From: Oscillospiraceae bacterium
Lineage (GTDB): Bacteria > Bacillota > Clostridia > Oscillospirales > Ruminococcaceae
Length of the DNA: 14,326 nt
NCBI GenBank assembly: GCA_014858325.1
Contig: RKCM01000179.1
Location: forward strand, 1-14,326
Reading direction: 5' to 3'
Made by a program: the position numbers and the translations under genes. Of the stretch, positions 1-6,579 are shown in pieces (the stretch's first letter is position 1; every line of letters begins with the position of its first letter). The notes beneath the pieces are model-generated. The model worked only from the letters and a program-made list of their open reading frames with translations, was not told where the DNA came from and searched no databases.

Positions 1-488
1 ACCTTCTCAGTGGACTCATAGCTGAACATGACCTCCGGCCAGTGCACCATGGGGGCAAACACAAAGGTCAGGGTGTGGGCACCGAGGGAAAGGCTCTCGC
101 CGTCCTTAACGGTGACGCGGCGGCCTGCGGCCACGGCATCGGCACCGAAGAACTGGTCCATATACAGGAAGGTCTTGGCGTTGCCCACCACCTTCATCTC
201 CGGGTACTTTGCAGCCAGACGGGCGATGTTGGCCCCGTGGTCCGGCTCCATGTGGGAGACGACGAGGTAATCCGGGGTGCGGTCTGCCAGGGCTTCGGTC
301 AGGTTGGCCAGCCACGCATCGGTGGCGCGCTCGTCCACCGTATCCAGAACGGCGACCTTTTCATCCAGAATGACATACGAATTATAGCTCACGCCGGTGG
401 GCACCGGGTACTGGCTCTCGAACAGGTCGATGGTGGTATCGTCCACCCCGATCCCCAAAATGGCATTGCTGATCTTCTTTACACTCAT
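1..488 (-). CDS. fprA: FprA-type flavodiiron protein (oxygen or nitric oxide reductase), N-terminal part
   Basis: The gene is cut by the window start; 162 complete residues are visible. Family knowledge: A-type flavoproteins join a metallo-beta-lactamase-like di-iron domain to a flavodoxin domain and reduce O2 to water (or NO to N2O) in the cytoplasm of anaerobes, usually fed by rubredoxin. Seen: the N-terminal di-iron domain carries the HxExDH ligand motif (His79, Glu81, Asp83, His84, in SHMEPDHGAN) and the next ligand region MVHWPEVM (His149). The remaining ligands and the flavodoxin domain lie outside the window. The ATG at 486-488 is preceded by AAAGGAG at good spacing, which decides the start. 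The gene has its own promoter just beyond rmuC, with a Fur/PerR-like inverted repeat over the start region, so it is probably controlled separately from the operon before it. The family is clear; whether O2 or NO is the main substrate cannot be told from sequence. Confidence 0.93.
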   Translation of the reverse strand, partial: MSVKKISNAILGIGVDDTTIDLFESQYPVPTGVSYNSYVILDEKVAVLDTVDERATDAWLANLTEALADRTPDYLVVSHMEPDHGANIARLAAKYPEMKVVGNAKTFLYMDQFFGADAVAAGRRVTVKDGESLSLGAHTLTFVFAPMVHWPEVMFSYESTEK

Positions 489-549
489 CGGAAAACGCTC
501 CTTTGTTGTTTTTGTATGATATGATGCGGATCGTCCGTTTTTTATCAAT

Positions 550-564
550 TAAGAACCATTCTCA
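550..564 (-). promoter_or_regulatory. Possible Fur/PerR-family operator before fprA
   Basis: On the minus strand the sequence reads TGAGAATGGTTCTTA. This is an imperfect 7-1-7 inverted repeat resembling the Fur-family consensus TGATAATNATTATCA at 10 of 14 informative positions. It starts on the last base of the -10 box and spans the expected transcription start, a position where a repressor would block initiation. Clostridial flavodiiron genes are known PerR targets, which makes peroxide or oxygen derepression an attractive reading. The match is degenerate, so this is a candidate only. Confidence 0.4.
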
Positions 565-592
565 TTATAGCACAGTTTTTCCCATTCTGCAA
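564..592 (-). promoter_or_regulatory. Sigma-A promoter of fprA
   Basis: On the minus strand a -35 box TTGCAG (587-592) and a consensus -10 box TATAAT (564-569) are separated by exactly 17 bases. The -35 box begins 5 bases beyond the rmuC stop codon. The predicted leader is about 70 bases long. No intrinsic terminator separates rmuC from this promoter, so some read-through from the upstream operon is likely. Confidence 0.8.
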
Positions 593-597
593 GAACC

Positions 598-1929
598 TCA
601 ATCCTCATTTTCCGGCAGGCGGGCAGCCACGGGCCTGCCGGGGTCGGCGTCCAGCTCCAGCAGGGTGGCCGCGCTGGCGTCGTCGAGGGACTGCACGCTG
701 CGCAGTTTGCGGCTGATGGCCCGGCTGCGCACGCCGATGAGGTTGTCCAGCTCTTCGTCGGTCTGGCGCAGGCGCTGCTGCATCTTCGTCAGCCCCTGCC
801 CAAACTTTTCAAACTCGGTCTTCACGGCTCCCAGCAGCTGCCAGACCTCGCCCGAGCGCTTCTGGATGGCGAGGGTCTTGAAGCCCATCTGCAGGCTGTT
901 CAGCAAGGCGGCCATGGTGCTGGGGCCCGCCACATTGACCTGATAATCCCGCTGCAGCACCTCCAGAAGCCCCGCGTTCACCACCTCGGCATACAGGCCC
1001 TCAAAGGGCAGGAACAGGATGCCAAAGGCCGTGGTATAGGGCGGCTCTACGTACTTTTCGCGGATGTCCTTTGCCTCGCTGCGGAGCACGAGCTCCAGCG
1101 CATGGCGGGCATTTTCCACCGCTGCCGCATCGCCGGAGGCCTGCGCGTCCTGCAAATGGGCGTAGGTGTCGCCGGGGAACTTGGAATCGATGGGCAGCCA
1201 GACGGTGCTGCCGTCCACGCCGGGCATCCTGATGGCATATTCCACCCGCTGGGTGCTGCCCGGGATGGTCGCCACGTTGGTCTCGTACTGCTCGGGAGCC
1301 AAGATCTCTTCGAGGATGGCCCCCAGCTGCAGCTCGCCGAGGATGCCGCGGGTCTTGACGCCCGAGAGCACCTGCTTCAGCCCGCCCACGTCGGCGGCAA
1401 GGGACTGCATCTCGCCCAGGCCCTTGTACACCTGCTCCAGCTGCTGGTTGACGGCCTTGAAGCTCTCCGTCACCCGCTTTTGCAGCGCATCCTGCAGCTG
1501 CTCGTCCACCGTGCGGCGGATCTCGTCCAGCTTGCGGGTGTTCTCAGCCTGCAGGGCGGCCATGCTCTCGGCAAGGGTCCTGCGCAGCTCTTCCAGCTTT
1601 TGGGTATTGGCGGCTTCCAGACTCTGGAGCCGCTGGGTCAGGCTGTTCTGCTGGCCGCTCTGGCCCTGTGCGAGGGTCGTACTCATGTTCTGCACGGCGG
1701 TCTGCAGCGCCTCGCTCACGGTGCGGATGGCCGCCTCGTTGCTCCGGGCCAGTGCCTCCTGCTGCTGGGCGAAGCTCTTTGCCTGCGCGTCCAGCTGCTG
1801 CTGGAGCCACGCTTTCAGCGCCTCGTCGTCGCTTTTCTTCTGGGGCCGGGTGCTGCGGTGGAGCAGCAGGGCCAGCATCAGGCAGATGGCCACCAACAGG
1901 ACGGTGTATAGCATTGCCAAAAATTCCAT
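598..1929 (-). CDS. rmuC: RmuC family protein (recombination-limiting, nuclease-fold)
   Basis: The product is 443 residues. It has one N-terminal membrane segment (about residues 4-23), a long Gln/Ala/Glu-rich coiled coil (about 33-185) and the RmuC domain (about 190-410). Recognisable RmuC blocks are GVKTRGILGELQLG (190-203), LPIDSKFPGD (245-254), FLPFEGLYAEV and the VAGPSTMAALLNSLQMGF block. The E...D-x-K pattern (Glu199, Asp248, Lys250) fits a PD-(D/E)XK nuclease-like core. Family knowledge: E. coli RmuC limits inversions between short inverted repeats; its biochemistry is poorly defined. The ATG lies 2 bases after the stop of the transglutaminase-like gene and its ribosome binding site is inside that gene, so the two are translationally coupled. 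Why it sits with secreted hydrolases is unclear. The tail after residue 410 is acidic and unconserved. Confidence 0.93.
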   Translation of the reverse strand: MEFLAMLYTVLLVAICLMLALLLHRSTRPQKKSDDEALKAWLQQQLDAQAKSFAQQQEALARSNEAAIRTVSEALQTAVQNMSTTLAQGQSGQQNSLTQRLQSLEAANTQKLEELRRTLAESMAALQAENTRKLDEIRRTVDEQLQDALQKRVTESFKAVNQQLEQVYKGLGEMQSLAADVGGLKQVLSGVKTRGILGELQLGAILEEILAPEQYETNVATIPGSTQRVEYAIRMPGVDGSTVWLPIDSKFPGDTYAHLQDAQASGDAAAVENARHALELVLRSEAKDIREKYVEPPYTTAFGILFLPFEGLYAEVVNAGLLEVLQRDYQVNVAGPSTMAALLNSLQMGFKTLAIQKRSGEVWQLLGAVKTEFEKFGQGLTKMQQRLRQTDEELDNLIGVRSRAISRKLRSVQSLDDASAATLLELDADPGRPVAARLPENED

Positions 1930-1931
1930 CG

Positions 1932-3440
1932 TTACTCTTCGATATACTCCAACATTTCTTTCTTCGATTCGGTCGCATCGCCCCAGAGGCCCACGCCGTC
2001 GGCTTCCACTTCGCCGGTCTGGTTGTCGTAGGGGTCCTCCCGGAAGCCATTCATGGCCGGGACAAAGTCGGCCCCCAGTGCGCGGTTGGCCACCATGCGG
2101 TCGGTATCCAGATTGCCGAAGTAGTGGCGGCGCAGCGCCTCATCCCCCCGCCGGGCCTGCGAGGCGCCAAAGGAGCAGTCGGCATACATCCAGCCTTTGG
2201 GGGCCACATAGAACATGGCCCAATCGTGGCAGCCCACCTCGTGGGGGGCGGCAAACAGGCCGCTCTGCCAGCGGGCCGGGATGCCTGCGATGCGGCACAT
2301 CGTGATGAAGGTCAGCGCCATGATGCCGCAGTCGCCCCGGCGGTCGCGGGCGCAGTGGTCGGCCAGCGCTTCCTGCAGGAAATAGGCGGGCTGGTAGTGG
2401 TAGCGCACGTTGAGGGTGATGTAATCGTAGATGCGCCGGGCCTTCTCCGCCGGGTCGGTGACGCCTGCCGTCAGCTGGGCGGTCAGGGCCCGCAGGTAGG
2501 GCGTAAAGACCATGTGAGGCGCTTCCTCCTTGAGGTCATCCGCAAAGGCGGCGGTTTCCTCCGGCGTGCAGGGCTGGCCCGGCTGGGCGGTGGGGTCGGC
2601 ATACACGGCGGTGTGGCGGTAGCGGTAGGTTGCGCCAAAGCGGCGGTTCTCCGTCAGGTCGGCTTCCCAGTAGGCCGTGCGCTGGGCCGCATCGGCGGGG
2701 GCGATCACCGCAGGCTGCTCGGTAAATTCCAGCAGCTCGATGTCGCTCTGGGCCGGGCAGTCCGCCGGGAGGGGCAGCCAGGCCCGGACATGGACGCTGC
2801 TGCGCCCGGCTGCCTTGGCCGCGGCAAGGGCCTTTTCAAAGGCGGCGTCGCTCATGCCGATGCCGGCCCGGATGGTGATGCGGGCCGAGGTCTTGCCCTC
2901 CCGCACCATCTTCTCGTGCAGGCGGTGGCGGCGCTGCTGCGCGGTCTCACCCTCGTCGTCCTCGGGGGGCATCTCCTTCTGCCGGGCCGCAAGGTCGGCG
3001 TGGGTGGCGATGAGGGTGGAGGCAAAGCGGTCCAGATACCGCTTCTCCCCTTCCACAAAGCGCCAGTCCATCCGGCCCGCCTGATCCAGCGCGTCAAATT
3101 CCTCCGGGGTAAAGTCTTTCAACAGGCGCTGCAGCTCTACCAGCGCAGCCTCCTTCGTCCAGGTATACTGGGCCGGGATGCGCCGTAGGATCTCCCGCTG
3201 GGCCAGCAGCGCGTCCCGCAGAGCCTCCACGCCCTGGGGGGTGGGGTTCTGGGGCTCGTTCTCGGGCCGGGCCGTCAGGCCGTTGGAGTACGGGCCGTTC
3301 TGGGTCTGCGTCCAATCCTCGGCAAGGTAGGCGTCGATGCGGGCGATGGCTTCCTCGTAATAGCCTGCTGCCTTCAGCCGCTCCACATCGTCCGGCAGGC
3401 CCACGTTCAGGCTGCGGAAGCATTCGTTGTAGTTTTTCAT
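1932..3440 (-). CDS. Transglutaminase-like cysteine enzyme
   Basis: The product is 502 residues. The C-terminal third is a transglutaminase-core (papain-like) domain with a complete catalytic triad: Cys371 in RRGDCGIMAL, His405 in CHDWAMFYV and Asp421 in YADCSFG. The first half (about 1-250) is charged and helical and matches no family I recognise; an acidic stretch (PPEDDEGE) interrupts it. No signal peptide or membrane segment is visible, so it looks cytoplasmic, unlike the two secreted hydrolases before it. Bacterial members are more often proteases or amidases than true cross-linking enzymes. Start choice: ATG at 3438-3440 follows AGAGGG at about 8 bases. A GTG at 3471-3473 would add 11 residues and overlap the preceding stop as GTGA, but has no ribosome binding site. 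The substrate cannot be inferred from sequence. Confidence 0.85.
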   Translation of the reverse strand: MKNYNECFRSLNVGLPDDVERLKAAGYYEEAIARIDAYLAEDWTQTQNGPYSNGLTARPENEPQNPTPQGVEALRDALLAQREILRRIPAQYTWTKEAALVELQRLLKDFTPEEFDALDQAGRMDWRFVEGEKRYLDRFASTLIATHADLAARQKEMPPEDDEGETAQQRRHRLHEKMVREGKTSARITIRAGIGMSDAAFEKALAAAKAAGRSSVHVRAWLPLPADCPAQSDIELLEFTEQPAVIAPADAAQRTAYWEADLTENRRFGATYRYRHTAVYADPTAQPGQPCTPEETAAFADDLKEEAPHMVFTPYLRALTAQLTAGVTDPAEKARRIYDYITLNVRYHYQPAYFLQEALADHCARDRRGDCGIMALTFITMCRIAGIPARWQSGLFAAPHEVGCHDWAMFYVAPKGWMYADCSFGASQARRGDEALRRHYFGNLDTDRMVANRALGADFVPAMNGFREDPYDNQTGEVEADGVGLWGDATESKKEMLEYIEE

Positions 3441-3469
3441 GTTGTTTTCCCTCTTTCGTATGATTTGCG

Positions 3470-4528
3470 TCACTGTGTCACTTTGCGCCAGAATTTCCCG
3501 GCTTCGGCCAGCCAGCCCTCGGCGTCGGTGCCAAGGCCGATGCCGATGCCGTGGGCGGCGTTCTCGTATACCTTTTGCACGTAGGGCACCCCGTCGGCCT
3601 CCAGCGCCTTTTGGAGCGCCGGGCCCTGCTGCTCAAAGCCAAACAGCTTCAGGGTGCGGTCGCTCTTGCCATACCAGAGGAACACCGGCGGATACCCCGG
3701 CGCGATGAGGTTGGAGAGCGTGTAATCGTAGTAGTGGCGCTGCATCCAGTCGTCCACGTCCAGCAGGGCCGTGTAGACGGGCTTTGCCACCGTGAAATTG
3801 TTGATGGGGTAGGCCAGCAGCAGGGCCCCGGGCTTGGGCACGCCGTACTTCTGCCAGCCTTTCTCGGCGCTGCCGAAGACGCCTGCGATCTGCCCGCCCG
3901 AGGAGTAGCCCAGCAGGGCGTAACCGTTGGGGTCCACGCCAAACGCGGCTGCATGGGCCGTGATGAACTGCACCGACCGGCCCAGATCGTCCAGCGGGGC
4001 GTCGTTGCCCGCCTCCTTGCCGATGCGGTAGCGCAGCACGAACACCGCATACCCCTGCTCGTGGAGCTCCCACGCGGTGGAGACGCCGCCCCGCAGCTCG
4101 CCGCTGTACACCAGCGCATTGCCCGAGAGGATGACGGCGTACTTGGCCCCGGTCTCTTTGGCCGGGAAATAATACAGCTCTGCGTGGTTGCGGCTGGGCT
4201 GGGCGGCGATCTCCTCGTCCGTATAAACTTTGTAGGTCACCTGTCGGCCCGCCTCGTAGTTTTCCACCAGCAGGTTCAGCCCGGCGGCGCAGCTGGGGGC
4301 CGAGGCGGCACCCACCACCTCCTCCAGCGTCTCGTCGTTGTGGGCGTCCTTGAAGCAGGCGTAGTCCCGCTCCCAGGTGTGGATGTCGGTGTAGAGGCCC
4401 GAGGCCCGGATGGCCGGGTCCGCGCGGATCTCCCGCATGGTGGTGGCGGGGGTGATGTCGGCTGCCTGCGCAGGCAAAGCCAGCAGCGCAGCCAGCAGCA
4501 GGCTTGCCCAGATGCTCCGTTTGTTCAC
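3470..4528 (-). CDS. Secreted alpha/beta hydrolase, paralogue 1
   Basis: The product is 352 residues. It starts with a Sec signal peptide: positive MNKR, a hydrophobic Leu/Ala core, and likely cleavage after the LPAQA region near residue 22. There is no lipobox or cell-wall anchor. The mature part is an alpha/beta hydrolase: nucleophile motif GYSSGG (Ser209), acid Asp290 in WYGKSD, and His326 in NAAHGIG. Related enzymes are esterases of the acetylesterase/feruloyl-esterase-like kind, so deacylation of a plant or host glycan is plausible but unproven. The start is GTG (4526-4528) with AAGGGG about 9 bases upstream; the nearby ATG at 4534-4536 is out of frame and hits a stop at once. The gene lies 22 bases after its paralogue and 29 bases before the transglutaminase-like gene, in one operon. 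It shares with the paralogue the blocks YTxEEIAAxP, ELYYFP/EIYYFP, FVLRYRIG and GTDAEGW. Confidence 0.88.
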   Translation of the reverse strand: MNKRSIWASLLLAALLALPAQAADITPATTMREIRADPAIRASGLYTDIHTWERDYACFKDAHNDETLEEVVGAASAPSCAAGLNLLVENYEAGRQVTYKVYTDEEIAAQPSRNHAELYYFPAKETGAKYAVILSGNALVYSGELRGGVSTAWELHEQGYAVFVLRYRIGKEAGNDAPLDDLGRSVQFITAHAAAFGVDPNGYALLGYSSGGQIAGVFGSAEKGWQKYGVPKPGALLLAYPINNFTVAKPVYTALLDVDDWMQRHYYDYTLSNLIAPGYPPVFLWYGKSDRTLKLFGFEQQGPALQKALEADGVPYVQKVYENAAHGIGIGLGTDAEGWLAEAGKFWRKVTQ

Positions 4529-4550
4529 GATTCCATGCCCCTTTTCTCGT

Positions 4551-5621
4551 TTATTCTCCCACCTGCTGCTGCCAGAAGGCCAGCGCTTCCACGATCCAGC
4601 CCTCGGCGTCGGTGCCGCGGCCCGGGCCGATCTTGTGGGGGGCGTTGTCGTAGCGGTGGAAGATGTGGGTCACGCCGTTTTTCACCAGCGCGTTCTCGAT
4701 GACCCGGCCCTGTGCGGGGGTGTACATCTTGGCCAGCGTCAGATCGTTTTTGCCGTACCAGTGGTAGGTGGGCGGGTAATCGGGGGTGATGAAGTCCGAC
4801 ACATTGTAGTCGTAATACCGGGGGCCGTCGCCGTAGGGGTCGATGAAGAGCCCCCAGGCGGGCTTCAGCTCAAAGAAGTTGTTGACGGGGTAGCCCAGCA
4901 GCAGCGCCCCGGGGGCGGGCACGCCGTAATGCCCGTGGCCCACCTCGGCGGAATCCGAGGCAAAGAGGCCCGCGATCTGCCCGCCCGAGGAATAGGCCAG
5001 CAAGGCGTAGTCGTCGGGGTCTACGCCAAAGGCATCCGCATGGGCCCGGATGTACGCCACGGCCCGGGATAGATCTTCCAGCGGGGCGTTGTCCGCCGCC
5101 TGACTGCCGATGCGGTAGCGCAGCACAAAGGCCGTGTAGCCCTGCTCGTTGACCCACTCGGCAGTGGAGACGCCCTCGCGCATCTCGGCGCTGGTGTGCA
5201 GGGCGTTGCCGCCCATGATCAGCACGAACTTGGCGTTCTTCCGGCTGCCCGGGAAATAATAAATCTCCGCCTTCTGCCGGGTGGGCTCGGCAGCGATCTC
5301 CTCCTCCGTGTAGAGCTTATGGGTGATCTGGATGCCCGCATTGTAATTTTCGATCATGCGGTTGAGCCCTGCGGCGCAGTCCTGTGCGGTGGTGTCGTTG
5401 ACGTACTCCCGCAGGGTGGTGTCGGCCCACCTGCGGATGTCCCGGGGGCTGTCCTGCTCCTGATTGTAGGTGTACAGCCCGGCCCCCACCACACTGGGGT
5501 TTGCGCGCAGCTCGGCCATAGGGGTGTCCGGGGTGATGTTGGCTTCCCCGATGGCTGCGTGTGCCGGCAGAGCCATCGCCGCAGCCAGGGCCGCAGCGGC
5601 AAGGAGGTGTTTCAGTTTCAT
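4551..5621 (-). CDS. Secreted alpha/beta hydrolase, paralogue 2
   Basis: The product is 356 residues and the first gene of the operon. The signal peptide (MKLKH, then an Ala/Leu-rich core, cleavage probably after LPAHA near residue 22) indicates export. Catalytic residues: Ser211 in AYSSGG, Asp293 in WYGKND and His329 in NAPHKIG. The first glycine of the usual GxSxG nucleophile elbow is Ala209, a tolerated variant in this superfamily. The ATG at 5619-5621 follows AAGGAG at ideal spacing; the open frame extends upstream by 17 codons, but those residues are charged and would spoil the signal peptide. It is clearly a duplicate of the next gene: conserved sequence runs from the signal peptide to GTDAEGW near the C terminus. 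The largest differences are around residues 250-275 and 295-305, the expected lid and substrate-side region, so the two may have diverged in substrate. Confidence 0.88.
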   Translation of the reverse strand: MKLKHLLAAAALAAAMALPAHAAIGEANITPDTPMAELRANPSVVGAGLYTYNQEQDSPRDIRRWADTTLREYVNDTTAQDCAAGLNRMIENYNAGIQITHKLYTEEEIAAEPTRQKAEIYYFPGSRKNAKFVLIMGGNALHTSAEMREGVSTAEWVNEQGYTAFVLRYRIGSQAADNAPLEDLSRAVAYIRAHADAFGVDPDDYALLAYSSGGQIAGLFASDSAEVGHGHYGVPAPGALLLGYPVNNFFELKPAWGLFIDPYGDGPRYYDYNVSDFITPDYPPTYHWYGKNDLTLAKMYTPAQGRVIENALVKNGVTHIFHRYDNAPHKIGPGRGTDAEGWIVEALAFWQQQVGE

Positions 5622-5717
5622 TCCCGTTTTCTCCTTTTTCCGCAGCCGGGCAGGCGTTGCATTTTGGGACAAAGAGGAATATAATAAGAGCCTGTTCGGC
5701 AGCGGTTGATTTTCTCT

Positions 5718-5745
5718 ATTGTATCACAACCGCCGGTATTGTCAA
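5718..5745 (-). promoter_or_regulatory. Sigma-A promoter of the hydrolase-transglutaminase-rmuC operon
   Basis: On the minus strand a perfect -35 box TTGACA (5740-5745) and a -10 box TACAAT (5718-5723) are separated by 16 bases. A TG lies one base before the -10 box (extended -10). The leader to the hydrolase ATG is about 90 bases. It is divergent from the acetyltransferase promoter, with about 40 bases between the two -35 boxes. Confidence 0.8.
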
Positions 5746-5756
5746 AACAAATCTGT

Positions 5757-5786
5757 GCCCCGGGCAGGGCCTGTTTTTGCCGGGGC
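5757..5786. repeat. GC-rich inverted repeat between divergent promoters
   Basis: GCCCCGG (5757-5763) and CCGGGGC (5780-5786) form a perfect 7-base inverted repeat with a 16-base loop. It fills the gap between the two divergent -35 boxes and touches the acetyltransferase -35 box. It may be an operator for a shared regulator. There is no T tract, so it is not a terminator. The function is unknown. Confidence 0.35.
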
Positions 5787-5815
5787 TTGTGTGCGAACGC
5801 GAAGTTTGGTATACT
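5787..5815 (+). promoter_or_regulatory. Promoter of the GNAT acetyltransferase gene
   Basis: A -35-like box TTGTGT (5787-5792) and a -10 box TATACT (5810-5815) are separated by 17 bases, with TG one base upstream of the -10 box. The expected leader is about 30 bases. Confidence 0.7.
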
Positions 5816-5853
5816 GAAAAAAATCGATTGGGGAAAATCAGGGAAGTAGGAGT

Positions 5854-6372
5854 ATGAGCGATATTGCGGTACGGCCCATGGCGCCGGAAGACTGGCCGTT
5901 TGTTTCCAAGATCTATTTAGAGGGCATTGCCACCGAGCACGCCACCTTTCAAACGGCCTGCCCGCCCTACACGGCGTGGGATGCGGCCCACACCAAAGAC
6001 TGCCGCCTCGTTGTTCTGACGGGCGGCGCGGTGGCGGGCTGGGCTGCCCTGCACCGGGTGGACCCGCGCTGGTGCTACCGGGGCGTGGCCGAGGTGAGCA
6101 TCTATGTCGGTGAGCAGTTCCGGGGCCGGGGCGTGGGGTACCATCTACTGACGGCGCTTTGCAAAGCCGCCGAGGAAGCGGGCTACTGGACGCTGCAATC
6201 CACCGTTTTGCAGGACAACGAGGCCAGCCTGCGGCTGCACAAGAAATGCGGTTTCCGGGTGGTGGGCCGCCGGGAGCGCATCGCCCGCGACTGCCACGGC
6301 CGCTGGCTGGACACCTACCTGATGGAGCACCGCTGTGCGGCGGATGAGCCCACGGGATATAAAAAGTTATGA
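5854..6372 (+). CDS. GNAT N-acetyltransferase, phosphinothricin/MnaT-like
   Basis: The product is 172 residues, a single GNAT domain. Acetyl-CoA-binding motif A is visible as VSIYVGEQFRGRGVG (about 81-95), with the RGRGVG pyrophosphate loop. Further on come WTLQSTVLQDNEASLRLHKKCGF (112-134, described by its ends) and GRRERI, then DTYLMEHR near the end. This order is typical of the family annotated as phosphinothricin or methionine sulfoximine acetyltransferases, which acetylate the amino group of toxic amino-acid analogues or related small molecules in the cytoplasm. The true substrate is unknown. The start ATG is preceded by AGGGAAGTAGGAGT; the GGAG sits unusually close (1 base) while AGGGA sits at about 9 bases. 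The next in-frame ATG (5878) has no ribosome binding site. The gene is monocistronic: its own promoter lies upstream, and a palindromic element and a terminator lie downstream. Confidence 0.9.
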   Translation: MSDIAVRPMAPEDWPFVSKIYLEGIATEHATFQTACPPYTAWDAAHTKDCRLVVLTGGAVAGWAALHRVDPRWCYRGVAEVSIYVGEQFRGRGVGYHLLTALCKAAEEAGYWTLQSTVLQDNEASLRLHKKCGFRVVGRRERIARDCHGRWLDTYLMEHRCAADEPTGYKKL

Positions 6373-6377
6373 ACATC

Positions 6378-6502
6378 CTCGCCCTCTCCGTCTGCTTCGC
6401 AGACACCTCTCCCAAAGGGAGAGGCAAGAACCTCCCGGCAGGGCCTTGGCTCCCCCTTTGGGGGAGCTGGCAAAGCCGCAAGGCTTTGACTGAGAGGGCG
6501 AG
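6378..6502. repeat. Palindromic MITE-like element, copy 1
   Basis: The element is bounded by a perfect 11-base inverted repeat, CTCGCCCTCTC (6378-6388) and GAGAGGGCGAG (6492-6502). Inside are four perfect hairpins in a row. The stems are GTCTGC/GCAGAC (6390-6404, loop TTC), CCTCTCCC/GGGAGAGG (6406-6424, loop AAA), GCTCCCCC/GGGGGAGC (6449-6467, loop TTT) and CAAAGCC/GGCTTTG (6471-6488, GCAA tetraloop of GNRA type). It starts 6 bases after the acetyltransferase stop, so it lies in that gene's 3' untranslated region, before the terminator. A related copy in the opposite orientation lies at 7954-8130. It encodes nothing and looks like a non-autonomous or REP-type dispersed element. Confidence 0.8.
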
Positions 6503-6516
6503 CCATCCATCCAAAC

Positions 6517-6559
6517 AAAAATACCGTCATGCAGAATTTCTCGCATGACGGTATTTTTT
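6517..6559. terminator. Bidirectional intrinsic terminator between the GNAT gene and pepC
   Basis: ATACCGTCATGC (6521-6532) and GCATGACGGTAT (6543-6554) form a perfect 12-base stem with a 10-base loop. Flanking A and T runs extend the pairing to 16 bases and supply a T tract on either strand. It lies between the convergent acetyltransferase gene (ends 6372) and pepC (ends 6580), and can end transcripts from both. Confidence 0.92.
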
Positions 6560-6579
6560 ATCTGTGATGTACTTTTGCT

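Noticed and set aside
1668..3188. Long plus-strand frame across rmuC and the transglutaminase-like gene
   Set aside because: Composition is that of a shadow frame, it spans two coupled genes, and no start signal precedes it.
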